From Oscillochloris sp. ZM17-4 (GTDB lineage Bacteria; Chloroflexota; Chloroflexia; Chloroflexales; Chloroflexaceae), in the NCBI RefSeq assembly GCF_019599295.1, contig NZ_JAIEWN010000037.1, forward strand, positions 1-55,205: a DNA stretch of 55,205 bases, written 5' to 3'. Of this stretch, positions 25,893 through 33,524 are shown in pieces. Both the position numbers and the translations under genes were made by a program. The notes beneath the pieces are model-generated. The model was not told the DNA's origin and made no database searches. It saw only the letters and a program-made list of their open reading frames with translations. How positions within the stretch are numbered: position 1 is the first letter of the stretch; each line of letters starts with the position of its first letter.

Positions 25893-27155
25893 ATGCTCGA
25901 ATCCGCGATGGAACAACTCCTTGACCTGCCGCACGTACGGGTGACCAAGGTGGAACAAACAACCGACGGCAGTTATCGTATCACGATCGAGAGTACCTTA
26001 CCGTCCACGACTTGCCGCAAATGTGGGCGCCGGATCACCACCCCACACGCGTCTGATGACTGGGTGACTCTGCCACACCTGCCGATCCTCGGGCACCGCG
26101 TGTTTCTCCAGCTGCGACCGAAACGCTTTCGGTGTTTCTTCTGCGCTGATACACCGACGACCACGCAAGCATTATCCTGGTACCGCCCGCGGAGTCCCTT
26201 CACCAAGGCGTTAGAAGAGAATCTCTTGCGGCAATGTGTCCATCAGACCCTGGTGGATGTCTGTCTGCGGGCCGGAGTCCCGTATGATGCGCGCGAAGGG
26301 GTCCTGGATCACTATCTGACCACCACGGTGGACTGGGCCTCCTTCGCGCGATTGGACACGCTGGGAATCGACGAACTTGCGCTCCGCAAAGGGCACCGGG
26401 CCTTTGTGGTGCTCATCACCAGTCGCCAGCCGGATGGACAGGTGCGGGTGATCACCGTGCTCCCCAACCGCGAGCGGATCACGGTGGAACCCTTCCTCAA
26501 GCACATCCCCTATCGGCTCCAGCGCACCGTCACCGCCGCGTGTAGCGATATGTACGAGGGCTTTTTGGGGGCAATCGAAGCGGTCTTTGGCGCCGACGTC
26601 ATCGTGATTGACCGCTTCCATGTGGCGCGCCACTACCGCGATGCCGCCGATGATGTCCGGAAAAGCGAAATGAAACGCCTCAAAAAAGCCCATTCCAAAA
26701 CGGTCTATGGGCTCCTCAAAGGCGCGCATTGGCTCTTTCGTAAGCGCCACAGCGAGCTTACGCGTGCCGAAGCCGATGTCCTCGCCTGCGTGTTTGCGGC
26801 CGCACCATCCGTGAAACAGGCCTATGACCTGCGCAATGCGCTCACCGCCATATTTGATGCACCTCTCACCAAAGAGGAAGCAACCCGGCAATTGCAGGCC
26901 TGGATGCAACGCGTTCAGGAGAGCGGGATGGATGCTTTTGATCGCTTTCTGGCGATGCTCACCACCCATCTTGATGGCATTACCAACTATTTTCACCATC
27001 GTGCCAATAGTGGCTTCGTCGAGGGCATCAATACCAAAGCCCGTGTCCTCACCCGCCGCTGCTATGGCATCTTCAATCTCCGTCATTTCTTCCAACGCTT
27101 GACGCTTGATGTCGAAGGTGCGGCTGCCGTCACGCGCTGCATGGCCCCCCACTAG
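25893..27155 (+). CDS. ISL3-family transposase
   Basis: I chose the ATG at 25893 (MLESAMEQLLDLPHVRV) because it follows GGAGGTGGCG. A 420-residue DDE transposase: N-terminal zinc-finger region (TCRKCGRR...RCFFCAD), DELALRKGHRAFVVLI with the first Asp, CSDMYEGFLGAIEAVF, VIVIDRFHVARHY, and HHRANSGFVEGINTKARVLTRR with the terminal Glu. The stop codon lies inside the right inverted repeat. The frame is intact, so the element may be active. Confidence 0.92.
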   Translation: MLESAMEQLLDLPHVRVTKVEQTTDGSYRITIESTLPSTTCRKCGRRITTPHASDDWVTLPHLPILGHRVFLQLRPKRFRCFFCADTPTTTQALSWYRPRSPFTKALEENLLRQCVHQTLVDVCLRAGVPYDAREGVLDHYLTTTVDWASFARLDTLGIDELALRKGHRAFVVLITSRQPDGQVRVITVLPNRERITVEPFLKHIPYRLQRTVTAACSDMYEGFLGAIEAVFGADVIVIDRFHVARHYRDAADDVRKSEMKRLKKAHSKTVYGLLKGAHWLFRKRHSELTRAEADVLACVFAAAPSVKQAYDLRNALTAIFDAPLTKEEATRQLQAWMQRVQESGMDAFDRFLAMLTTHLDGITNYFHHRANSGFVEGINTKARVLTRRCYGIFNLRHFFQRLTLDVEGAAAVTRCMAPH

Positions 27156-27189
27156 ATGTAGTAGGGTTCACGGGAATTCCCAAAGAGCC
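27155..27189 (-). repeat. ISL3 right terminal inverted repeat
   Basis: Complement of the left end with four mismatches in the inner part. Contains the transposase stop codon. Confidence 0.9.
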
Positions 27190-27549
27190 CTGAGTCGTGC
27201 CCATGTAGTTGACGATGAACACGACAACGAGAGAGTATATATAGTTCCAAGAGACCGATACGCGGTAGGGACTAATCCCCATGTGGTGGCCATCGGGCGC
27301 TTCTTTGCCTCCTCGAAAATGTGTGGCGCGTGTGGCTGGATACACGAATTGAATCTCTCCATGCGCGAGTGGGATTGCCTCAATCCTGCGTGCGGCGTGC
27401 ATCATGACCGTGATCTGAACGCCGCACGAAACATTGACCGTGAGGGCAAGCGCCTGTTTGATGTGAGGGTCGCGGCGGGAGACGCCGAGACACAAAACGC
27501 CTGTGGAGACTTGGTAAGCCCAATCGTCAGGATTGGCACGGGTCGATGA
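27190..27549 (+). pseudogene. IS200/IS605-type TnpB, C-terminal fragment
   Basis: Beyond the ISL3 right end the frame reads the TnpB C-terminus: GRFFASSKMCGACGWIHELNLSMREWDCLNPACGVHHDRDLNAARNI. This is the four-Cys zinc ribbon followed by the last RuvC Asp (DRDLNAARN). The N-terminal wedge and RuvC-I/II are missing, so it is not functional as a nuclease. The stop is at 27547-27549. The loss of its 5' part abuts the ISL3 end. Confidence 0.85.
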
Positions 27550-27558
27550 AGCAGGAAG

Positions 27559-27579
27559 CCCAAGCGCTTTAGCCTTGGG
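27559..27579 (+). other. IS200/IS605 right-end hairpin (omegaRNA 3' end candidate)
   Basis: CCCAAG (27559-27564) and CTTGGG (27574-27579) flank GCGCTTTAGC, as in typical right ends of TnpB-carrying elements, 10 bases after the TnpB stop. In intact elements this part forms the end of the guide-RNA scaffold. Confidence 0.65.
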
Positions 27580-27719
27580 TATTTCACAGCCGCTCAGGCT
27601 CCAGATAGGTGAGGGCGTCGGGCAGCGTGTAATTCGTTATCTTCGCATCCGCACATCCGACCGCCATGGTATGATACCGGCGAGAGGTGCGTATTGGCTG
27701 ATACAAAAGGGCTCCCACG

Positions 27720-28001
27720 ATGAGTGTCACCCTTGACATCTCCGACCAGCTGGCAGAGCTGCTGCGCGACCTGGCGACTCAGCGCGGCGTGTCGATTGAG
27801 GCGCTCGGCGCGCAGGCGCTGACGGTCGGCCTGACCACCCTGGCGGGGGCGGCCGAGATCGTAGAGATCGAGACGGCTGAGGCGCCGCGCCTGCCCCAGG
27901 CCCGCGCGCTGATGCCCTCGCCAACGATTATCAGCGGAACGGTGCGCCCCCTCCATGTCACCTTTGAGCCGGCCCCGGAAGGATCCGCCGATGCGCATTG
28001 A
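27720..28001 (+). CDS. Small antitoxin-like protein (93 aa)
   Basis: Start ATG after AAAGGGCTCCCACG. The N-terminal 45 residues (SVTLDISDQLAELLRDLATQRGVSIEALGAQAL) have a beta-strand-helix-helix pattern like ribbon-helix-helix antitoxins that bind DNA. The C-terminal half is proline-rich and without family. The gene overlaps the start of the aspartic-protease gene by 11 bases, so the two are translationally coupled and likely act together. A TATGAT box at 27670-27675 is a possible -10 element. No homologous toxin fold is visible in the partner. Confidence 0.6.
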   Translation: MSVTLDISDQLAELLRDLATQRGVSIEALGAQALTVGLTTLAGAAEIVEIETAEAPRLPQARALMPSPTIISGTVRPLHVTFEPAPEGSADAH

Positions 28002-28428
28002 GGGTCGCTGGCTCGCCGGCACCGATGGCGTCGAACGCCCCGTCTTTGATGGGGTGATTGCCACGCCAGGCGGCGTACAGCTGGCGGTATCAATGCTGAT
28101 CGACACTGGCGCTGATCTCACTGTGCTCGCCCCAGCTGTGGCTGAGCAATTGGCGGACAGCATCCAACCTACTCCAACCGAAACGGTCGTGGGCGGCGTC
28201 GGTGGGACGCAGCAGGTATACGAGCTTGCGGTCGATCTGTTGCTGCCGACGACGACCGGACAGCGGGCGCGTATTCGCGGGCCGCTGCCAGTTATTTTGG
28301 AGCCGGGCTCACTGGAGCTGTCGGTTATTGGGCGAAATCTGCTCGACCAGTTCACGCTGATTTACTCCCAGCCTCAAAACACGCTCCTGCTGCTCACACC
28401 GCCCGACAACTTTACGCTTATCCCGTAG
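27991..28428 (+). CDS. Retropepsin-like aspartic protease (145 aa)
   Basis: I used the ATG at 27991 (MRIEGRWLAGTDG), preceded by GGAAGGATCCGCC; a longer frame starts at 27955. The protein has the single-domain retropepsin layout: SMLIDTGADLTVLAPAVAEQL with the DTGA catalytic triad, then a flap-like ETVVGGVGGTQQVYEL, then ELSVIGRNLLDQFTLIYS, the usual C-terminal 'G-R-x-x-L' segment. Such enzymes work as homodimers. It is coupled to the RHH-like gene upstream. The combination is found in several phyla as small gene pairs of unknown purpose; here it borders a defence island. Confidence 0.75.
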   Translation: MRIEGRWLAGTDGVERPVFDGVIATPGGVQLAVSMLIDTGADLTVLAPAVAEQLADSIQPTPTETVVGGVGGTQQVYELAVDLLLPTTTGQRARIRGPLPVILEPGSLELSVIGRNLLDQFTLIYSQPQNTLLLLTPPDNFTLIP

Positions 28429-28456
28429 GCGTAGCTTGCTATGCCACCTTCGCTCG

Positions 28457-29770
28457 TTACCCCTGCTTCGTCTGGCCGTACTCGGCCTGCCTGGCTTCGT
28501 CGACGGCCTTACGCAGCACCGCCAGCGCCGCCTCAACCTGCTCCGGGCTCAGCCCGTGCTTTGGCTGGAAGAGTTCCTCGCCATCCTCGGCCAGGCTGTT
28601 GGCCCGCCAGACTCTGGTGTCCGGGTCTTTGACACTGAGTGAGCCCGTCTCGTCGCCGTCATCCTCGTCGCCCGCCCAGACGACTACCGCCTCGACCCAC
28701 TTCACGGCGACGCCCTGCTGGTCGAGGTATGTCTTTAGGTTCACCGCGTTGCGCCGTGCCTGCTTGCCCGGGTGCGCCTGGAGCCGCCGCCACGTGCCCT
28801 TGTGCAGGCGCTCCCAGGTGTCGCCGAGGTTGCGGATCGCCCCCGAGTAAGCCTTGACCTCAAGCGCCCAGATGCCGCCGGGGCCGACCAGCAGCAGGTC
28901 GATATCGCCCCATGCCCGGTTGGGGAAGCTAAAGTTCTGCACCAGGGTCCACTCGTCGCTGAGCAGCCCGCGCAGCGAGTCGGCGGCCCGCTCCTCGCCC
29001 CAGCGGCCCAAGCGGTAGGAGCGTGACTCCTCGACAAAGCGATCAAGCAGACGCTGGAGGCCGATCACGACACCAAATAGCACCAGGATGAGCAGTGAGA
29101 TAAGCCAGCCCGACCTGAGCCATAGATTGACAATGCTGGCAACCATCAGGCCGGCCCAGAGCATGAGGCCGACTGCGCCAATCATCCCGGCGAAGAGCAG
29201 CGCCTGTCGCTCCTTACGCTCGGCGTAGCGCCCGCCCTTGATCACGCGCAGCGGGCGGGCCCCGCGCTCCGGCTCAGCGCCGACGATCGTGCTGTAGAGG
29301 ATTGTCCGCGCCGCATCGCGCACGCGGCGATCCCGCGCCTTCTCTACTCCGTAGGCAAGATCGTGCAGCACAATCGTGCCGTCGTCCAATGCGTCGCCGA
29401 TCGGCCGGTTGATGCCCTTGAACGGCCAGATCACCGCACTCGCCTCGCCCAGGGTCATCCCGGTGCTGAGGGCGACGGCGCCGCTCAGGCTGGCCTGGCT
29501 CTGCGCCGGCGTGGGCAGCGCCCCGGCGCGCTCGCGGACGGCGATGATCGCCCGCTGGACGACCTCGTCGCCGGGGGCCAGCTGGTAGGCCAGCTCAGCG
29601 GCGGCCAGGGCCTCGGCGGGGCTCGCCGACTGCCTGGCCAGCCAGAGCAGCGCCCGCTCGCGCAGCAGGTACTCGCGCAGCAGCGCACAGCTGGCGGCAT
29701 CGTCGCCAGCCTTGCGGGCTGCGGCGGATTGGAGGAGGAGGTCGGGTTGAGGTTGTTCGTCAGCGTTCAT
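28457..29770 (-). CDS. NERD-domain nuclease-related membrane protein
   Basis: A 437-residue protein. The N-terminal ~90 residues are TPR-like helices (SPAEALAAAELAYQLAPGDE). A central pair of membrane helices (FAGMIGAVGLMLWAGLMV, WLISLLILVLFGVVIGL) precedes the NERD domain: GRWGEERAADSLRGLL, WGDIDLLLVGPGGIWALEVKAYSG. Glu (GEE), Asp (DID) and ExK (EVK) form the PD-(D/E)xK-like site. The C-terminal helix (SPEQVEAALAVLRKAVDEA) is extra. The start ATG at 29770 is 17 bases after the stop of the upstream 96-residue gene. NERD proteins are thought to act on nucleic acids at the membrane; the function here is not established. Confidence 0.85.
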   Translation of the reverse strand: MNADEQPQPDLLLQSAAARKAGDDAASCALLREYLLRERALLWLARQSASPAEALAAAELAYQLAPGDEVVQRAIIAVRERAGALPTPAQSQASLSGAVALSTGMTLGEASAVIWPFKGINRPIGDALDDGTIVLHDLAYGVEKARDRRVRDAARTILYSTIVGAEPERGARPLRVIKGGRYAERKERQALLFAGMIGAVGLMLWAGLMVASIVNLWLRSGWLISLLILVLFGVVIGLQRLLDRFVEESRSYRLGRWGEERAADSLRGLLSDEWTLVQNFSFPNRAWGDIDLLLVGPGGIWALEVKAYSGAIRNLGDTWERLHKGTWRRLQAHPGKQARRNAVNLKTYLDQQGVAVKWVEAVVVWAGDEDDGDETGSLSVKDPDTRVWRANSLAEDGEELFQPKHGLSPEQVEAALAVLRKAVDEARQAEYGQTKQG

Positions 29771-29787
29771 CGATTATGTACCGCATA

Positions 29788-30078
29788 TCAAGCATTAGGT
29801 GAAGGGTTGCCCGAAGGGTGAGCCTCTAACCAATAGCGTAGAGCCCCATCGATGATGGCATGCTTAGCTTCGGCCTCCGCATCTGGGTGTAATTGCTCAG
29901 TGGCAAGAAGCAGGATATCAAACTGGCGCAGGCGGTAGAGTTCCTGGTGATAGCGATCCATTCGCTCATGTGCTGCTCTCGCCTGGGTGTATACGAATAT
30001 ACCAATAGCTTCTGTAATAACCCCGGCGACCGCTGAGAGCGCCGCCGTCCAGTCACTGATAGTTATTCCGTTAGACAA
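29788..30078 (-). CDS. Short membrane protein (up to 96 aa)
   Basis: The open frame begins with a TTG at 30076-30078 that is part of the terminal repeat of a MITE-like element; the native start may have been lost. It has one hydrophobic helix (WTAALSAVAGVITEAIGIFVYTQ) followed by an amphipathic helical tail (RMDRYHQELYRLRQFDILLLATEQL). I do not recognise the family. It lies between the multi-GAF protein and the NERD protein, all on the same strand, and could be a membrane subunit of that group. Confidence 0.5.
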   Translation of the reverse strand: MSNGITISDWTAALSAVAGVITEAIGIFVYTQARAAHERMDRYHQELYRLRQFDILLLATEQLHPDAEAEAKHAIIDGALRYWLEAHPSGNPSPNA

Positions 30079-30204
30079 GGTTTCAGAAGGGCCGAGTCAG
30101 GGTAACAGTTCGTAGTGTGGGCTTCAGCCCCCTGTGGCCCATCTGGCGCGCTGAAGCGCCCACTACGAGCCTCGCAAACTGTAAATCGCCTACGAACCTT
30201 GTCT
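30073..30204. mobile_element. MITE-like palindromic element
   Basis: Terminal inverted repeats AGACAAGGTT (30073-30082) and AACCTTGTCT (30195-30204) enclose an inner imperfect hairpin: GTAGTGTGGGCTTCAGC near 30112 and GCTGAAGCGCCCACTAC near 30150. No coding capacity of its own. It provides the last ~40 codons and the stop of the GAF gene and the first codon of the next gene. Confidence 0.65.
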
Positions 30205-33200
30205 TAACAAAGAATTGCCAACCACCGTAAAACACTGCTACAGCACCTGCTACTGACGAAAGCAGCGCAACGCCAAAGTATAGCAGAGACTGTAAGCGAA
30301 CCTCAGCATAGTGCTTATCTATCTGGCGGGTGATTCCAGTCTGTGCTTCCTGAAGACTCTGCCGCAAACGTTTAGCTTGCTCCGCGTTCGAGTAGGCAAG
30401 GGCTATTTGATTGACATATGTTTGAAAGACTGCAGTCATCTCTGGAGTGACAGGAATTCTAGGCTGGTTGCCACCAAAATCAAACCAGATAACTCCAAGG
30501 CAGTCTTGTCGTGATAAGAGAGGTAAGCATAGTGCGTGTTGTGTACCATGTTCGCGGAGGAAAGGTGGGAGAGTAAATTCTTCCTGTGCCTCTTCCTGCT
30601 GCTCAGAACTCTTGGGAAGGTTTACGCTACGTCGATTCCTATAAACGCTCTCTGTAGTCGGATCACCTTGAGCAATACGATTGCGTCGCGCCTGATAGTA
30701 CATTGTGTTCGATGCAATTCCGTCCTTATCGATGCGAATTCGAGCTGTAGCACTGATATCATTCGATGATAATTCCTGCTTATCACGATTGGATTTTGCA
30801 GGAATCGTTATAGGTATCCAAATCACGGCTTCGGCTCCTACTGCCTGCGGTGTAAGGCTCAATGCTTTAACCAGTATTTCATCAGGCTCTGAGCGCATAA
30901 TATCCTGAAGCGTGCCAAGTAGTCGTTCAAGTCGATGATTTTGTTCTTGATGCGTCGCAAGTATCTCGTTCTTTTGAAGCGCGATGGCCGCTTGCTCGGC
31001 AAATAACTCCACAACACTCACATGGATTTCCGTAAAAGCATGGATTTCTTTATGCTCAACGTTAATCACGCCCAAAACAACATCTCCGATCATAATGGGT
31101 ACCGCGAGTTCAGAGCGGCTTGAGAGCTCAAAATCAATATATTCACGACCTATCTCGCTACTTGGGTCTTGCGTTTCCTGAGTAATGTCATTAATGAGGA
31201 TCGACTTTTTGTCGCGAGCAGCAAGTCCAGTCACACCCTTAAGCCTCTTCTGTTTCGGGGTACCGTGAATATAATCAAAGTGGCCAACTTTTTCGCGTAG
31301 CTCAGCATCAACGTTGGGTGGCCAGGCAGCTTGGAATTCGAAAATCCCTGCATCATTTCGCAGCGTAATATAACTAAAGCTAGCATCGACTAATGTGTGG
31401 GCCTGCACCACAATATTGTGCAGGATCTGTCCGCGGGTACGTGTATCAGTGATGCTTCGGATCGCCTTAATCAGGCTCTCGTTTCCCCGCGACCAGATGC
31501 GAAGGCCAGACCATATCTCAAGGGTGTGAATAGCATTCGCAGCCTGGCTTGCAAAGAGACTAACCGCGAACTGCTCTACAGCAGTGAATTGCGTAGGGGC
31601 GTACTTGTTCAAGAAGAGGACGCCGACATCCTCTTTCTCATCGCCTTTGTAAATATGGAGCGGAATACCCAAAACGTGTTGTACGCCACGCTCTATCAAC
31701 TCCGGAGCAAGCTTATCGTTCTTGCCGGCAATAACTGAGAATTGGGTTGGTGTTGTATGCCGAAGAACTTCATCTGTCGCACCGGTGCCATCGAGGCGCG
31801 GAGGCTTACGAAAGCTATTTTCAGGAAACCAGTAGTTGCCGATGACAATTGTCGGCTCAAGTCGGTTGTTCGTTATTGAGGGTTGTTGGAGCCGATGAAT
31901 CACTGCTTCGGTCGCTGTCGTTGCTCTTAGAGCGTGAGTACAGATATTGCGAAGGATCTTCTCCGCATCTCCGGCAAGCAAAAAGCGATTGATCTCATCA
32001 CTTACCGCAGCAATGTTTTCTAGAATAAGTGAGCGTTGGATTGTAAGCGTCATCTGACGAGCAATATCCTCTACAAGATCGCGGTCAGACGGAGTAAAGG
32101 CATTGATTCGGCCGGTGGTATACGCGGAGATGACACCTACAATTTGCGAATCTTTAGGGTCGGGACTGGGCAGGAGCATCGGTACTACGAGCATTGATAA
32201 GTCCGTGCCCGCCTTCGAAGGAGTTGCGCGAAACTCCTTATCCTCCAGGGCATGTGGGACAATCCGGCTTTTGCCATCAGCGAGAGTACACCCCGCGAGG
32301 CCTTCACCCTTGTGAAAAATGCGCCCTTCGCTTGGCTCTGGTGGATATGGCGGATCATTCGCACTTACCCAGGCCCGTACAAAGGTATCGGTATTATCGA
32401 TCGAAGACTCAGTGCGAAAAAATGTACAGTTGTTCGCGCCAATCCCATCCTGAATGACCCGTAGCATCGCTCTCAAGAGCTCGCGCCCCTCAAGTACTTC
32501 ACTGACCGCGCGGATTGTTGCAGCTATAATGCGCTCGTTACGCTGCTGGTAATAGTTACCAATGACTTCGCCCACGATGCGTCGAAGACCGTCCAAGTAA
32601 TGCAGCGTTCGGTCACCATAACGGCCGTAGTGACCCGCCGAGGTATGGTCGAGGGTAATGAGGCCAATCGTGTCACCTTGATGCTCAAGGATCATGGCGG
32701 CCCAGGAGCAAATATCTTCGGTAGATCTGGTGTCCTTCCATCCAAAATTCTTTAGTTGATCAGTTTGATCACGTAGCCGAGAGAGGTCGCTGAGTATGAT
32801 TACTCCATCGTCCTGAACTCGTTGAATAAGGTAGTCCTCGCGAATATTCTGCGGAATGTCGCGATTCGGATTAGGGTAATTCTCACGAACCAGTGCATAG
32901 CGGTCGCCATTAGTAGAGTCGATCAGGTCAAATGTTATGCGCTCATAACCAATAAACGGGTGGGTGCGCAGTTCATCAAGCGTGATTTGAAGAATTTCAT
33001 TGATCGAATTACCCTCAAGCCACAGGCGTTTTTCGATCTGGTCGAGTTGTACGTTACTCTGAATGAACAAGTCATTTGCTTCAATATAGGCACTGAGCAC
33101 TGCTGGATTAAATGGGCATGCAAATGCGTATGCGTCTCGTATCATTATCTCGCGGGCGATCTCCTGAATATCATCATCGAAGCCAAAGACGATGATGACT

Positions 33201-33496
33201 CCTACATCGTGCTCGACCGTCTCTAATAAGAGAAAGAGTTGTCGCCACTCTTCGCGATATTCCTTGTTAAGCCAGAGCACCACGACGCTAAAAATAGAGT
33301 CAGCCTCTTTATTGAAGAGCATGGCAGCCTGATTAAAGGATGAGACGACTCTGAGATTGAATGTCGAGTTCGCGCGGAGCAACTTGATAGCTTGCTGATG
33401 GATGTCGCGGTAATCGTCGTTTGAGGTAGAGCGGTCGATGAAGATAACGCCCGAGTGTTCTGTATTATTGGTAGGTGTAGATCTCATTGTAGGCAC
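30083..33496 (-). CDS. Multi-GAF sensor protein with receiver-like N-terminus
   Basis: About 1137 residues from a GTG at 33494-33496, which is spaced 6 bases from AAGGAG; the frame also runs to 33541. The first ~140 residues fold like a response-regulator receiver (GVIFIDRSTSND, FSVVVLWLN, VGVIIVFGF), but the phospho-acceptor Asp position is a hydrophobic residue. Then come about five GAF-like modules (for example QDDGVIILSDLSRL...GLITLDH, LFLNKYAPTQFTAVEQFA, SRSELAVPIMIGDVVLGVINVEH), a coiled coil, and one membrane helix (LLYFGVALLSSVAGAVAVFYGGW). The tail after VKTRF comes from a MITE-like element. There is no kinase, cyclase or effector domain, so output must pass through partners such as the adjoining CHAT/KAP protein. 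Visibly AT-richer than the rest. Confidence 0.75.
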   Translation of the reverse strand: MPTMRSTPTNNTEHSGVIFIDRSTSNDDYRDIHQQAIKLLRANSTFNLRVVSSFNQAAMLFNKEADSIFSVVVLWLNKEYREEWRQLFLLLETVEHDVGVIIVFGFDDDIQEIAREIMIRDAYAFACPFNPAVLSAYIEANDLFIQSNVQLDQIEKRLWLEGNSINEILQITLDELRTHPFIGYERITFDLIDSTNGDRYALVRENYPNPNRDIPQNIREDYLIQRVQDDGVIILSDLSRLRDQTDQLKNFGWKDTRSTEDICSWAAMILEHQGDTIGLITLDHTSAGHYGRYGDRTLHYLDGLRRIVGEVIGNYYQQRNERIIAATIRAVSEVLEGRELLRAMLRVIQDGIGANNCTFFRTESSIDNTDTFVRAWVSANDPPYPPEPSEGRIFHKGEGLAGCTLADGKSRIVPHALEDKEFRATPSKAGTDLSMLVVPMLLPSPDPKDSQIVGVISAYTTGRINAFTPSDRDLVEDIARQMTLTIQRSLILENIAAVSDEINRFLLAGDAEKILRNICTHALRATTATEAVIHRLQQPSITNNRLEPTIVIGNYWFPENSFRKPPRLDGTGATDEVLRHTTPTQFSVIAGKNDKLAPELIERGVQHVLGIPLHIYKGDEKEDVGVLFLNKYAPTQFTAVEQFAVSLFASQAANAIHTLEIWSGLRIWSRGNESLIKAIRSITDTRTRGQILHNIVVQAHTLVDASFSYITLRNDAGIFEFQAAWPPNVDAELREKVGHFDYIHGTPKQKRLKGVTGLAARDKKSILINDITQETQDPSSEIGREYIDFELSSRSELAVPIMIGDVVLGVINVEHKEIHAFTEIHVSVVELFAEQAAIALQKNEILATHQEQNHRLERLLGTLQDIMRSEPDEILVKALSLTPQAVGAEAVIWIPITIPAKSNRDKQELSSNDISATARIRIDKDGIASNTMYYQARRNRIAQGDPTTESVYRNRRSVNLPKSSEQQEEAQEEFTLPPFLREHGTQHALCLPLLSRQDCLGVIWFDFGGNQPRIPVTPEMTAVFQTYVNQIALAYSNAEQAKRLRQSLQEAQTGITRQIDKHYAEVRLQSLLYFGVALLSSVAGAVAVFYGGWQFFVKTRFVGDLQFARLVVGASARQMGHRGLKPTLRTVTLTRPF

Positions 33497-33524
33497 AACT
33501 CTCTCCTTGGTCGCTCTTGTATCA

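Larger units (their letters stand above)
25800..27189 (+). mobile_element. ISL3-family insertion sequence (complete)
   Basis: Terminal inverted repeats of 35 bases (25800-25834 and 27155-27189), identical at 31 positions including the outer 21 (GGCTCTTTGGGAATTCCCGTG), bracket one transposase gene. The 8-base direct target repeat typical of ISL3 is not seen: TAGATTGT on the left, CTGAGTCG on the right. This suggests that adjacent DNA was deleted after insertion. The element sits between pglZ and a TnpB fragment. Confidence 0.9.

Noticed and set aside
27584-27667. 27-codon minus-strand ORF after the TnpB fragment (ends in DALTYLEPERL)
   Set aside because: Short, no ribosome-binding site, no family. 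It could be the tail of a lost gene but cannot be supported.
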